DNA of 64,000 nucleotides from the NCBI RefSeq assembly GCF_016919165.1, contig NZ_JAFFPS010000031.1:186001-250000 (forward strand). Reading direction: 5' to 3'. Shown here piece after piece: positions 50,520 through 59,396 of this stretch. Under the pieces are notes generated by a model that did not search any database, was not told the origin of the DNA, and saw only the letters and a list, made by a program, of their open reading frames with translations. The stretch comes from Leptospira chreensis. GTDB lineage: Bacteria; Spirochaetota; Leptospiria; Leptospirales; Leptospiraceae. A program made the translations under genes and the position numbers. The first letter of the stretch is position 1. Each line of letters starts with the position of its first letter.

Positions 50520-52910
50520 ATGATTAAAAAGATAAAATATATAAAAAATCTAGCAGTCTTCAAAGATTTCCAATGGGACTCGCTCGTAAAATCTAAGAAT
50601 GGAAATATATGCGAATTCAAAAAAATCAATATAATCTATGGCAGAAATTATTCTGGTAAAACTACCATTTCACGAATAGTAAGATCCCTCGAAACTGGAT
50701 CACTGTCCGAAAAATACGAAAACCCAGAATTTGAAATTGAATTTAACAATCAAGATAAAGTAACACTCCAAAGCCTAACATCTCATGGGAAAGATATCAG
50801 GGTTTTCAATGATGATTTTGTTAGAGAAAATCTAAAATTTATTTATGATCCAAATGAAGACATAGAGTCATTTGCAATTCTAGGAAGCGATAATAATCTT
50901 ATAGAAAAGGAAATCGAAAAGTTAAAAAATGAATTAGGATCTAAAGAAGAAGGACAAGAAACGGCTTTATACAAGGAGCAAAAAGAAGCTATCGCTGCCA
51001 CAACAAAAGAAGCAAATACATATAAATCAGCACAGACTAGCTTGGATGAAAAAATAAAAAATAAAGCAATAGATAGGAATATAGGAATTAAATATAAATC
51101 AGAAAGATTTGGTGATCAGAATTATTCTACTAACAAACTGGAAAACGATATTCAAACGATTCTTAAAGATGATTTTCAACCAATCTCAGATGAAAAAGTA
51201 AAGGAATTAGATAAACTCCTGGCTGAAAACCCTAATCCACCAATCTCTCCCTTTACAATACCTATCCTTTCTTTTAATTCATTAGCGGATAAAGCAAAAT
51301 CGTTAATTGAAAAAGAAATAGCAGGATCTGACAAAATTGCAGAGTTTGTGAATGACGCAATTTTACACCGCTGGGTGAATGAAGGCCGAACTCTACATCA
51401 GGAGAAAAAAAATAACTGCTTATTTTGCGATAATATCATAAGCCAGGAAAGGTGGGAAAAGTTAAATAAGCATTTCGATAAAGAATCTGAACAACTTGAA
51501 AAAGATTTAGATGAATTAATCAACGAAATAGAAAATGAAATAATTCAAATCAATTACAATCCACAGAAAACCCAATTTTATTCTGAGTTTCATGAGAGAT
51601 TCGATGAAATATTGACTGAATACAAACAAATTGAAATACAATATTCAAGTAATTTGAATAACATTACAACTCAGCTTACAGCAAGGAAAAAATCCCTTCT
51701 TAAATCTAAATCATATATTGACCAAAAAGATGTATCGAATGATTTGAAAGTTAGTTATGAAAAGTTCGAAGTCCTCAGAAAGGAGTCAAACGAATATACA
51801 AATAAACTTAACTCAAGACAGCAGGAAGCAAAACAAAAACTAAAGCTTAAAGAAGTTTATGACTTTGTTCTTACTATAAATTATAAAGACGAAAAAAATA
51901 ATATCGAAATCCTGAAAAGCAAAGTTAAGGAAAAAGAGGATATTAAAAATAATATACTTATCAAAGTAAAAGAAAAAGAAGAATTAATTGAAGCCAACAA
52001 GAGATTATTAAATGACGAAGAGGAAGGAGCAAAAAATGTCAATAAATATTTAAATGACTTTTTTGGGCACAGATTTCTCTCTCTTGAAGCGATTTCAGAT
52101 GAAGAAGATGGCGATGAAAAAGAAAAAGAGATTCGCTTTGATCTCAAACGTGACGGCAAAAAGGCTCACCATTTAAGCGAAGGAGAATGTAGTCTAATCT
52201 CTTTTTGCTATTTTATTGCAAAACTAGAAGACATAAAGACTAAGGGGCAAAAGCCAATCATTTGGATTGATGATCCTATTTCCAGTCTTGATGGTAACCA
52301 TATATTTTTCTTATATAGCCTAATTAAATCGGAAATAATCGAGAAAGGTTCTTTTGAACAAATTTTTATCTCAACTCATAGTTTAAATTTTTTAAAATAT
52401 TTAAAACGATTAACCGGAGGGGCGATCGGTATTAACGGGAAACTTCAAAGCTATGAAAGAGGTTTTTTTCTTGTTAACAGAGAAGATAAAATTTCAAAAA
52501 TTTTAATGATGCCAAAATATTTAAAAGAGTATATAACTGAATTTAACTTTCTATTCAACCAAATTTATAATTGTTCGCTAATAGATGAAGTTACTGATAA
52601 AAATTATACTACATTTTATAACTTTGGAAATAATGCTCGTAAATTTCTCGAAATTTATTTATTTTATAAATACCCTGATGAAACGGAAGAATTTGAAAAA
52701 TTAAAAAAATTCTTTGGTACCCAATCTATACCAGCAATTCTTACTGAAAGAGTAAACAATGAATACTCACATTTAAGCGCAAATTTTGAAAGAGGCGCAG
52801 TCCCTATCGATGCACCGGAAATGAAAGCTGCCGCTCAGCTACTTATACAAAGAATCAAAGTAATCGATAATGATCAGTATATAGCATTAATGAATAGTAT
52901 CAAAGAGTAA
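50520..52910 (+). CDS. RloC/PrrC-like anticodon nuclease candidate (AAA_13-type ATPase with zinc hook)
   Basis: A 796-residue protein with a strong ribosome site (AAAAGGAAT). Walker A is GRNYSGKTT (41-49). A long coiled-coil region (about 120-520) is interrupted by NNCLFCDN with Cys300 and Cys303, a Rad50-type zinc hook. The ABC signature is HLSEGECSLISF (about 551), Walker B is IIWIDDPISSLDGNH, and the switch is FISTHSLNF. The C-terminus contains NNARKFLEIYLFYKYP...NNEYSHLSANFERG: Arg707, Glu711 and His751 follow the Arg-x3-Glu...His triad of PrrC/RloC anticodon nucleases. The zinc hook is the feature that separates RloC from PrrC. Such enzymes cut tRNA at the wobble position after DNA damage or phage attack (family knowledge). 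No type I restriction genes are nearby, unlike prrC loci. Confidence 0.85.
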   Translation: MIKKIKYIKNLAVFKDFQWDSLVKSKNGNICEFKKINIIYGRNYSGKTTISRIVRSLETGSLSEKYENPEFEIEFNNQDKVTLQSLTSHGKDIRVFNDDFVRENLKFIYDPNEDIESFAILGSDNNLIEKEIEKLKNELGSKEEGQETALYKEQKEAIAATTKEANTYKSAQTSLDEKIKNKAIDRNIGIKYKSERFGDQNYSTNKLENDIQTILKDDFQPISDEKVKELDKLLAENPNPPISPFTIPILSFNSLADKAKSLIEKEIAGSDKIAEFVNDAILHRWVNEGRTLHQEKKNNCLFCDNIISQERWEKLNKHFDKESEQLEKDLDELINEIENEIIQINYNPQKTQFYSEFHERFDEILTEYKQIEIQYSSNLNNITTQLTARKKSLLKSKSYIDQKDVSNDLKVSYEKFEVLRKESNEYTNKLNSRQQEAKQKLKLKEVYDFVLTINYKDEKNNIEILKSKVKEKEDIKNNILIKVKEKEELIEANKRLLNDEEEGAKNVNKYLNDFFGHRFLSLEAISDEEDGDEKEKEIRFDLKRDGKKAHHLSEGECSLISFCYFIAKLEDIKTKGQKPIIWIDDPISSLDGNHIFFLYSLIKSEIIEKGSFEQIFISTHSLNFLKYLKRLTGGAIGINGKLQSYERGFFLVNREDKISKILMMPKYLKEYITEFNFLFNQIYNCSLIDEVTDKNYTTFYNFGNNARKFLEIYLFYKYPDETEEFEKLKKFFGTQSIPAILTERVNNEYSHLSANFERGAVPIDAPEMKAAAQLLIQRIKVIDNDQYIALMNSIKE

Positions 52911-52958
52911 CATGGATTTTTGCCACTCACTTCTTAGCCGATTCTCAATAAAATTCAG

Positions 52959-53010
52959 CGAGGTGAATTATATCCGTCACAGTAATACGACTAATTACCG
53001 CTTCACCTCG
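52959..53010. terminator. Hairpin after the anticodon-nuclease gene
   Basis: CGAGGTGAA (52959-52967) pairs perfectly with TTCACCTCG (53002-53010), with an inner AATTA/TAATT pairing. It lies 48 bases past the stop and near the right edge of the AT-rich island, where base composition returns to normal. It has no T run, so it may be an end-of-transcript structure or a boundary repeat rather than a true terminator. Confidence 0.4.
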
Positions 53011-53076
53011 GCGCGCAGACGCCTTATCTCTCAAGAAGCCTAACCCACGAACCAAGATACAACCTTATTAAAACAT

Positions 53077-53868
53077 ATGGAAATTTACGATAAAATCGGA
53101 ACCAACTACAACCAAACAAGAAAAGCCGACTTACGAATTGCTTCCTTGATTGAAGAGAATCTTAGTTTAAAACGAGAGGGAGCGACTCTACTGGATGTGG
53201 GAGCAGGAACAGGGAACTACTCCCATTTCTTTTCTTCCAAAGGTTTTCACGTAACGGCAGTAGAGCCATCCGGAATCATGATGGCTCAAGCCGCAGAAAA
53301 TCAAAATATCAAATGGATCAAAGGTTCCGCCGAAGAAATTCCCCTTCCCACTAGCAGTTTTGATGGAATTTTTTCTGTACTAGCATCACATCATTTCCAT
53401 CGCCTTGAAAAAGCCATCTCTGAGATGAATCGAATTCTAAAACCCGAACATTTTGCCGTTATTTTTACCGCTGATCCTTCGACAGTCAGTAAACAATCTT
53501 GGTTATTTGATTACTTTAAAATCGTTTTTGAAAAAGCAATTTCAACATATCTACCTATCAATGATTTTAAACTGATGATTGAGCGTGTCACAAAAGCAAA
53601 TGTAAAAATGATTGATTATTCATTACCCGATAACCTTACAGATCACGTCTTTGCTTCTGGTTGGAAAAATCCTTCTCTCTATCTAGACGAAACTTTCCGA
53701 TCGAGTATTTCCCCCTTGGCAAGCCTAGAAACCAGCACATTAAACCAAATTTTAGAACGACTGGAAAAGGATTTGAAGAATGGGATATGGTATAAAAAAT
53801 ACGGAAACACTCTAAAAGAAGATTCCTTCGATGGTGGATACAGATTCTTAGTTTGGCAAAAAAACTAA
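53077..53868 (+). CDS. Class I SAM-dependent methyltransferase
   Basis: A 263-residue enzyme with the methyltransferase motif I LLDVGAGTGNYSHFF (about 47-61), the acidic loop VTAVEPSG, motif II-like IKGSAEEIPLPTSSFDGIFSVLASHHFHRLEKAISEMNRILKP, and a helical C-terminal half. The pattern belongs to the Methyltransf_11 (UbiE-like) group; the substrate is unknown. Base composition is ordinary, so it is probably outside the AT-rich island and not part of the nuclease system. The promoter is not evident. Confidence 0.85.
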   Translation: MEIYDKIGTNYNQTRKADLRIASLIEENLSLKREGATLLDVGAGTGNYSHFFSSKGFHVTAVEPSGIMMAQAAENQNIKWIKGSAEEIPLPTSSFDGIFSVLASHHFHRLEKAISEMNRILKPEHFAVIFTADPSTVSKQSWLFDYFKIVFEKAISTYLPINDFKLMIERVTKANVKMIDYSLPDNLTDHVFASGWKNPSLYLDETFRSSISPLASLETSTLNQILERLEKDLKNGIWYKKYGNTLKEDSFDGGYRFLVWQKN

Positions 53869-53932
53869 CTTTCCCAAAGGCTAACAATCTCGTATCTTTG
53901 ACAAATCCAACAAACCGTTCTTAGGCACAAAC

Positions 53933-54313
53933 ATGACAACAAAAGTGAACAAACTAACACCGATGATTTATGCTACCGACGTGCAAGGGACTGTGGACTT
54001 CTATGTAAAAACATTAGGGTTTACTTGTTTAGCAAACGAAAAGGATTGGGGTTGGGCCACAGTGCAACTCGGCAGTGCAGAGTTAATGATCAGTAAACCC
54101 AATGACCACATCGCTTTTGAGAAACCAACCTTCACGGGTTCCTTTTACTTTCATGCAGATGGTGTTGATGAGATTTGGGACCGGGTCAAAGACAATTTGA
54201 AAATTTGTTATCCCATCGAAAACTTTGAATATGGAATGAGAGAATTTGCCGTTTACGATAACAATGGTTATTTATTGCAATTTGGACAAGCGGTAACGGC
54301 ACCGGCAAACTAA
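53933..54313 (+). CDS. VOC (glyoxalase/bleomycin-resistance/dioxygenase fold) protein
   Basis: A 126-residue single-domain protein with paired beta-alpha-beta-beta-beta modules: KLTPMIYATDVQGTVDFYVKTLGFTCLANEKDWGWATVQLGSAELMISKPNDH, and FTGSFYFHADGVDEIWDRVKDNLKICYPIENFEYGMREFAVYDNNGYLLQFGQ. The closing 'YGMREFAVYDNNGYLLQFGQ' resembles the metal-binding strand of glyoxalase-superfamily proteins. Substrate unknown. It follows the methyltransferase gene on the same strand after 64 bases. Confidence 0.85.
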   Translation: MTTKVNKLTPMIYATDVQGTVDFYVKTLGFTCLANEKDWGWATVQLGSAELMISKPNDHIAFEKPTFTGSFYFHADGVDEIWDRVKDNLKICYPIENFEYGMREFAVYDNNGYLLQFGQAVTAPAN

Positions 54314-54329
54314 GAGAGATCCGCTTGGG

Positions 54330-55232
54330 CTACCCCGCACCCACCTCTTCTCGTGTTTCCGTTTCCGCTTTTTTTCGAAACACTTCTAGGATCGCAGAAA
54401 ACAAAATCACGGCACCACCTAACCAAAGTCTGTCTGGTGGCACCTCTCCGAGAAAATACCAGGCCGCCAAACTTCCGTATATCGGACTGAGTGTGGACAA
54501 AGTACCCGCAGTGGTTACGGATAAATTCGATAAACTGCGAATCCAAATGGTATGGGCAAGGGAGGTAAAGATCCCGGCAAGAACCACTTGAAAGAGAAGG
54601 TATTTGGGTTCGGCGAGCATCACAAATAGTCCATCAGCGAAGGGGAGTAAAACCAGGGCCGTCGCAATCAGTTGGGTGAAAAGGATTTGGGCACTCGGAT
54701 AGTGGACATGCATTTCTTTTGTGAGTAAATTGCGGATGGCATAGAGAACGGCCGAAACGACACCCCAAACCACTCCCTGGAACAATTGGTTGTCCCAAGA
54801 AAGCTCGGGCACAATGAGAAAAAGTCCAAATAAAGAAAAACAGGCCAAAAAGAAAGCAAAAGGATCGGGACGTTTTCCACCAAACAATGGTTCTAGGAGG
54901 GCAGAAAACACAGGATAGGTGAAAAGAGACAACATCCCCACAGCCACAGTAGACACTTGGATGGAGTGAAAGTAAGTCACCCAATGCAGAGCAAAAATAA
55001 TCCCAATTCCAAATACAAACAAAAAGTCCTTAAAACTTCGGTAGGATACAGACTTACCACGAAGCCAGAAAAAGAGTCCGAGTAGAATGACAGAGAATAG
55101 TGCCCTACCAGAAATGATCGTGACCGCAGGGAAAGGAAGGAGTTTGGCAAACAAAGTGACGTTCCCCATAATGAGGATCGTCAAATTGAGTTCCAATACG
55201 GATCGTAAAAAAGAAGGAGAAGAAGACTTCAC
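54330..55232 (-). CDS. EamA/DMT-family transporter
   Basis: A 300-residue membrane protein with ten predicted helices in two EamA repeats (first repeat starts LNLTILIMGNVTLFAKLLPFPAVTIISGRALFSVILL, second starts LFQGVVWGVVSAVLYAIRNLLTKEM). The end of the second repeat reads TTAGTLSTLSPIYGSLAAWYFLGEVPPDRLWLGGAVILFSAI, a hallmark of drug/metabolite exporters. The substrate is unknown. The GTG start at 55232 lies 7 bases from the stop of the SRPBCC gene, consistent with one operon with the two genes upstream. Confidence 0.9.
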   Translation of the reverse strand: MKSSSPSFLRSVLELNLTILIMGNVTLFAKLLPFPAVTIISGRALFSVILLGLFFWLRGKSVSYRSFKDFLFVFGIGIIFALHWVTYFHSIQVSTVAVGMLSLFTYPVFSALLEPLFGGKRPDPFAFFLACFSLFGLFLIVPELSWDNQLFQGVVWGVVSAVLYAIRNLLTKEMHVHYPSAQILFTQLIATALVLLPFADGLFVMLAEPKYLLFQVVLAGIFTSLAHTIWIRSLSNLSVTTAGTLSTLSPIYGSLAAWYFLGEVPPDRLWLGGAVILFSAILEVFRKKAETETREEVGAG

Positions 55233-55239
55233 TTCTTAC

Positions 55240-55722
55240 TTAAGGCTCGACCCCCAGAAATTTGGCGATGGATTTTCTGTCTTTTTCCAAACTATGTTTG
55301 TGAATTTCTTCAATTGCCTTTTCTACAATCGGAGAAACAAATAGAAGACTCGAAATCACATCCACATCGTAAGAACGTTTGGACTCGGAACCGTCCGCTT
55401 CGTATTTACTTTTGCCTTTGATCACAAACACATTGTCTTTTCCCGGAGGAGAGATTTTGAATTCGTGAGTGTTGGTAGTGATGTCAAAAGTAGATTCTTC
55501 CAAAAGAGAAAGGTCGTTGAGGGCCGCCGAAAGAACGGCAGGCATCGAACCTTCCAAACTCACTTTACGTTTTTGGCGGATGATATTCCCGTCTTTGGTT
55601 TCTTCCAAAAGAGTTACATTCTTTAAATCAGGGAACTGATCTAGATGTTTGTATCTCTCCTCTCTCGCATGTAGAAGTTTATCGAGGGGAACGGAAAATG
55701 TATGAGTCACTTGGTATTTCAC
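55240..55722 (-). CDS. DUF2505/SRPBCC-like protein
   Basis: A 160-residue soluble protein beginning KYQVTHTFSVPLDKLLHAREERYKHLDQFPDLKNVTLLEETKDGNIIRQKRKVSLEGSMPAVLSAALNDLSLLEESTFD. It then has alternating strands and a long C-terminal helix (VSPIVEKAIEEIHKHSLEKDRKSIAKFL). This is the layout of START/SRPBCC proteins, closest in pattern to DUF2505. A hydrophobic ligand is likely but unknown. The GTG start overlaps the TAG stop of the ferritin-like gene by one base (TAGTG), so translation is coupled. Confidence 0.72.
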   Translation of the reverse strand: MKYQVTHTFSVPLDKLLHAREERYKHLDQFPDLKNVTLLEETKDGNIIRQKRKVSLEGSMPAVLSAALNDLSLLEESTFDITTNTHEFKISPPGKDNVFVIKGKSKYEADGSESKRSYDVDVISSLLFVSPIVEKAIEEIHKHSLEKDRKSIAKFLGVEP

Positions 55723-56480
55723 TATTTTTTCTTACCTTTTTTCTTAGCGGGTTTTGCTTTCGGTTTTGGTGCTGATTTTTTTACGGCTTTTTTGGCTGCC
55801 TTTTTCACAGCTTTCTTCGCCGACTTCTTGTTTGCTGGTTTGGCAGTTTTTTTAGCGGATGGTTTTGAAACAGTTGCCTTTGGTTTTGCTGCCGGTTTCG
55901 CCACTTTTGGTTTTCCAGAAGACTTGGTCGGACGGTTCACCTCTTCCATTAACTCTTCATCTTCCCAATAGAAAACTTGGTCTGCCGGAGTGGACTGTTC
56001 CATTGCCATTGCTTGTGCTTCTAAGAGAGAATTATTCGACTCGTTGAAGTTGGCTAATTTTTGGAATAACAAATTGATTTTAGGATCTTTGAATTTGTTT
56101 CGGATGGTAGCATAAAAATTACGAGCATCTTCCCCTTCTCTAATGGCAAGTTCCAATGCTTTTTTTTCGTCTGCTTTCACTTCTGCGTGTTTATTTCGAT
56201 CCAATCTGTCCATCACCTTTTGGATGGTGGAGGAATGAAACTTTTCAATTTCAGAAAGTTGTTTTAGGTTAGGAAGTTCTTTTCCTTCCGCACCTTTATA
56301 AATTTCTTTAATGAATTTAATGTGTTCGTCACCATCTAACGCGAGTTGGCTGAACAGTTCTCGGATTTGGCCTTCCGGTAAACTTTCGGAAAGTTTTAGA
56401 TAAAAATTGAAACATTGAACTTCGTGTTCAATCGCGGCGGCTACTGCCTCGATAAAGGATGTTTTTTTAAGTGATTTCAT
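55722..56480 (-). CDS. Ferritin-like (rubrerythrin-type) protein with histone H1-like Lys/Ala/Pro tail
   Basis: A 252-residue protein. Residues 1-165 form a four-helix ferritin-like domain: FIEAVAAAIEHEVQCFNFYLKLSESLP and LALDGDEHIKFIKEIYKG give one Glu...Glu-x-x-His-type site, and LELAIREGEDARNFYATIRNKF...FQKLANFNESNNSLLEA gives the second. In the second site the expected His is Asn, so one metal ligand is missing. Residues 185-252 are a Lys/Ala/Pro tail with repeated AKKAVKK and KPKAKP units ending KKKGKKK, very like histone H1 C-termini. The tail should bind DNA, so the protein could couple iron or peroxide handling to the nucleoid, as Dps does (inference). It is first in an operon with the DUF2505-like and EamA genes. 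Confidence 0.8.
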   Translation of the reverse strand: MKSLKKTSFIEAVAAAIEHEVQCFNFYLKLSESLPEGQIRELFSQLALDGDEHIKFIKEIYKGAEGKELPNLKQLSEIEKFHSSTIQKVMDRLDRNKHAEVKADEKKALELAIREGEDARNFYATIRNKFKDPKINLLFQKLANFNESNNSLLEAQAMAMEQSTPADQVFYWEDEELMEEVNRPTKSSGKPKVAKPAAKPKATVSKPSAKKTAKPANKKSAKKAVKKAAKKAVKKSAPKPKAKPAKKKGKKK

Positions 56481-56538
56481 AATCCCATTCCCCGGTTTTT
56501 AAAAACCATAAATACGATACTCGCGAGTTTTATGTGAA

Positions 56539-57207
56539 TCAAGTATTTTTCACTGATTGAACATCCAACTCTTCCGACTTTGTGGCAGCGTATATGAGGA
56601 CTTGGGCAGTATAATAGGTTACCATAATTCCCATGGATGCAGTGAATCTGTCCATTTCTGGTTTTAGAAACATAGAATATGCGATAATGGAATCAGAAAG
56701 GATAAATACCAAAGCACCGAGTAGCCCTAGATAAAAAGGTTTGGAAACCGAATTTCTTGCGGCAGCACGCCAACCCATAAGACAGATGGCAGAGATATAA
56801 ACTCCCACAGGAATGAGAAGTGGCCCAAGTTTTGGCACGAGAACTAGGAAGAAAGAACTACCAAACAGTAAAAAAGGAACTGCGAGTAAGGGTTTTACTT
56901 TCGAATCCAATGTGAACGCATACGAGTAGATCAACTGGGCAACAAGAAAGGAACCAAGCCCAAATACAAAGTATCCTTCCTTAGGAAGGGCAAGAAAAGC
57001 ATCCCCAAAAAGAGAGAACACAAGACCCACTGCCACCAATTTCCCACGTTTTTCCAAAGTAGGAAAGTAGCGAAAGAGTGCTACGATGAGAATCAATATA
57101 GGAATGATTTTGGAAGGGAGGAAGAAGGCATCATGTTTTGTGATCGTAGCGATCGCCAAAAGATGCACAACAGAATAGAGAACAAACAAAACAATTTCTT
57201 TAGCCAT
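56539..57207 (-). CDS. YhhN family membrane protein
   Basis: A 222-residue protein with eight hydrophobic segments. It carries the two YhhN/TMEM86 acidic motifs LVFSLFGDAFLALPKEGYFVFGLGSFLVAQLIYSYAF and LLGALVFILSDSIIAYSMF. Mammalian TMEM86B is a lysoplasmalogenase; the bacterial substrate is uncertain. Length is typical. It is divergent from the small secreted protein gene that precedes the methylmalonyl-CoA mutase operon. A more divergent relative lies at 13723-14475. Confidence 0.85.
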   Translation of the reverse strand: MAKEIVLFVLYSVVHLLAIATITKHDAFFLPSKIIPILILIVALFRYFPTLEKRGKLVAVGLVFSLFGDAFLALPKEGYFVFGLGSFLVAQLIYSYAFTLDSKVKPLLAVPFLLFGSSFFLVLVPKLGPLLIPVGVYISAICLMGWRAAARNSVSKPFYLGLLGALVFILSDSIIAYSMFLKPEMDRFTASMGIMVTYYTAQVLIYAATKSEELDVQSVKNT

Positions 57208-57273
57208 ATTTCTTACTTTACAGGGATATCATTCTCGAGATTTCATCAGATGACAGCCCGAGTGATCCAGCCT

Positions 57274-57582
57274 ATGAAACAAACACGACCCTTGTCCATC
57301 CTTTTCTTAATCTGTCTCCTATGGACCCAAACTTTATCAGCAAGAGAAGTGCCATCTGGTGGCGAAATGTTGATTGATTTGATTGTGGCGCGCCCCATGG
57401 GACTTGCCGGTACCCTTCTCGGAACCGCAGCCTTTATTGTGGCCTCCCCTTTCACATTGTTGTCGGGAACTTTCATACAATCAGGGAAACGCCTCGTTGT
57501 TTATCCAGCGAAGTTCACCTTCACACGAGGGTTAGGCGACTTTCCAGGTTACATGGAAGACTACCAAATCGTAGAGGAATAA
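57274..57582 (+). CDS. Small exported hypothetical protein
   Basis: A 102-residue protein. ATG 57274 gives the signal MKQTRPLSILFLICLLWTQTLSA; an in-frame ATG at 57250 would add eight residues. The mature part has a Gly/Ala-rich hydrophobic segment ARPMGLAGTLLGTAAFIVASPFTLLSGTFIQSGKRLVVYPAKFTFTRGLGDFPGY. This pattern recurs in small envelope proteins of many bacteria with no known role. It lies one base upstream of the methylmalonyl-CoA mutase small-subunit start, so it is co-translated with that operon. Confidence 0.68.
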   Translation: MKQTRPLSILFLICLLWTQTLSAREVPSGGEMLIDLIVARPMGLAGTLLGTAAFIVASPFTLLSGTFIQSGKRLVVYPAKFTFTRGLGDFPGYMEDYQIVEE

Positions 57583-57583
57583 A

Positions 57584-59395
57584 TTGAACGAATTTTTATT
57601 TTCAGACTTCCCTGAAGTTTCCACCGAGGATTGGAAAAACCAAATCCTCAAAGATTTAAAAGGTAGCCCTTGGGACAAAGTCACTTGGGAAACAGAAGAA
57701 GGATTCAAAATCGAACCCTTCTATCGCAAAGAAGATATCCCCGAACTTCCTAGAGTGTACAAACGGAACCCCGGTTGGAATATCACAGAAACCGTTCTCT
57801 CCGAACAAGAACTGAATGACCTTTCCAAAAAAGGGGCCGACGCTGCGATTCTTATCTCCCATGAAGAAGAGGGAAATCAGTTTGGATTAAAAATCAAATC
57901 TGCCGCTGACCTAGAACGACTGGCTGGTCTTACAGGAAACCTTCCTCTTGTGATCTCTCTTGCAACAAGGACTCCTTCCTTTGCCGACTCACTGAAAAAA
58001 CTCGTATCTTCGCATAACATTGTACTCGGCGATCTAGACCCTTATGGAACCGCACTCTTTTCTGGGGAACTCAAAATCGAAGAAGGGGCGATTGGAAAAT
58101 CCTTTGCCGCACTTTCTGGAACCAAAGGTTTTGCTGGTGTCGGGATTCACAGTTACTACCTGCGAGATGCCGGTGCCTCCATTGGACAGGAGCTGGCCTA
58201 TTCCCTTTCCTGGGGTGTGGATTATATAAACCGTCATTTGGATGTGGGAGTTTCTATCGAAGATGCTGCTGCCAATATCTGGTTCTGGATGGGAATTGGT
58301 TCTGACTACTTCACCGAAATGGCAAAATTCCGAGCGATGCGCATCCTCTGGACAGAAGTTTTAAATGCTTATAAACCTGGCCTCGGAGAAACAACTCCCG
58401 CACTGATTGTAGCAAGAACTTCCAATTTCCAATTCACGGCTTACGACCCTTATGTCAATATGTTACGCGGAACTACAGCGGCTATGTCTGCTGTCATGGG
58501 TGGGGCAGATTTTGTTTCTGTATTGCCATTTGATTCCGAATACTCCGCACAACAAGAGTTAGGCAAACGAATTGCACGAAATTCCCAGCTCCTCCTTCGT
58601 TACGAATCCTTCGTGGACAAAGTGGAAGACCCAGCCGCTGGATCTTATTATTTAGAAGTCCTCACCAAAAAACTGGCAGAAACTGCCTGGACCAAATTCC
58701 AAACTTTGGAAACAGAAGGTGGATTTGGAGAGGCTTTGAAAAAAGGCCAGATCCAAAAAGAAATCTCTACTCGTGCTGATAAAAAAAGAAATGCACTGGC
58801 CACCAAAAAAGAAATTCTCCTGGGAACCAACCAATACCCTCTCCCTTCAGAAAGGCATCCGGAACTTGTCAGCTCTATAGAAGAAACGGCAAAACAAATC
58901 GGACAGGCCAAGCCGACAACTTATGCGCGTCTTCTTCCCGTTCGTCTTTCTTACGAATTTGACAAATGGAGAAATATCACAGATGCCCATCTCGCTTCTG
59001 GGAAAAAACTTCCGAAGATTTTTTTACTTACCATCGGGGACTTAACCATGCGAAAAGCAAGGGCCGGATTTAGTTCCAACTTCCTCGGTTGCCTTGGGTA
59101 TGAAATCATCGATAACCTGGGATTTGCTTCTGTTAAGGAAGGAGTGTCCGCGGCCAAAGAACTCGGTGCTGAGCTTGTTGTCTTATGTTCGTCTGACGAA
59201 GAGTATGCGACCTATCTTTCCGAATTCGCTTCAGAGATGAAAACCCAATTGCCAAACTCCTGGAAATTACTCGCTGGATATCCAAAAGATCTCATCGCCG
59301 AGGCCGAATCTCTCGGGATCGACGACTTCATCCATATGAAACGAAACATCGTGGAATTTATGGAAAAAGCCCAAACCAAATGGATCGGGAAATAA
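57584..59395 (+). CDS. mutA: Methylmalonyl-CoA mutase, small (beta) subunit
   Basis: A 603-residue partner subunit of the heterodimeric B12-dependent mutase interconverting methylmalonyl-CoA and succinyl-CoA. The TIM-barrel half ([45 protein letters not shown]...) and [33 protein letters not shown] match the family. The C-terminal cobalamin-type fold lacks the Asp-x-His-x-x-Gly motif (it reads [28 protein letters not shown]), as expected for the non-catalytic subunit. The TTG start is preceded by GAGG and lies one base after the previous stop. The large subunit follows after one base. Confidence 0.92.
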   Translation: MNEFLFSDFPEVSTEDWKNQILKDLKGSPWDKVTWETEEGFKIEPFYRKEDIPELPRVYKRNPGWNITETVLSEQELNDLSKKGADAAILISHEEEGNQFGLKIKSAADLERLAGLTGNLPLVISLATRTPSFADSLKKLVSSHNIVLGDLDPYGTALFSGELKIEEGAIGKSFAALSGTKGFAGVGIHSYYLRDAGASIGQELAYSLSWGVDYINRHLDVGVSIEDAAANIWFWMGIGSDYFTEMAKFRAMRILWTEVLNAYKPGLGETTPALIVARTSNFQFTAYDPYVNMLRGTTAAMSAVMGGADFVSVLPFDSEYSAQQELGKRIARNSQLLLRYESFVDKVEDPAAGSYYLEVLTKKLAETAWTKFQTLETEGGFGEALKKGQIQKEISTRADKKRNALATKKEILLGTNQYPLPSERHPELVSSIEETAKQIGQAKPTTYARLLPVRLSYEFDKWRNITDAHLASGKKLPKIFLLTIGDLTMRKARAGFSSNFLGCLGYEIIDNLGFASVKEGVSAAKELGAELVVLCSSDEEYATYLSEFASEMKTQLPNSWKLLAGYPKDLIAEAESLGIDDFIHMKRNIVEFMEKAQTKWIGK

Positions 59396-59396
59396 A

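Noticed and set aside
53077..53868. Methyltransferase as a modification partner of the ATPase-nuclease island
   Set aside because: Its motifs are of the small-molecule UbiE-like type with no DNA-methylase signature (no DPPY/NPPY-type motif with target recognition), and its base composition matches the chromosome.
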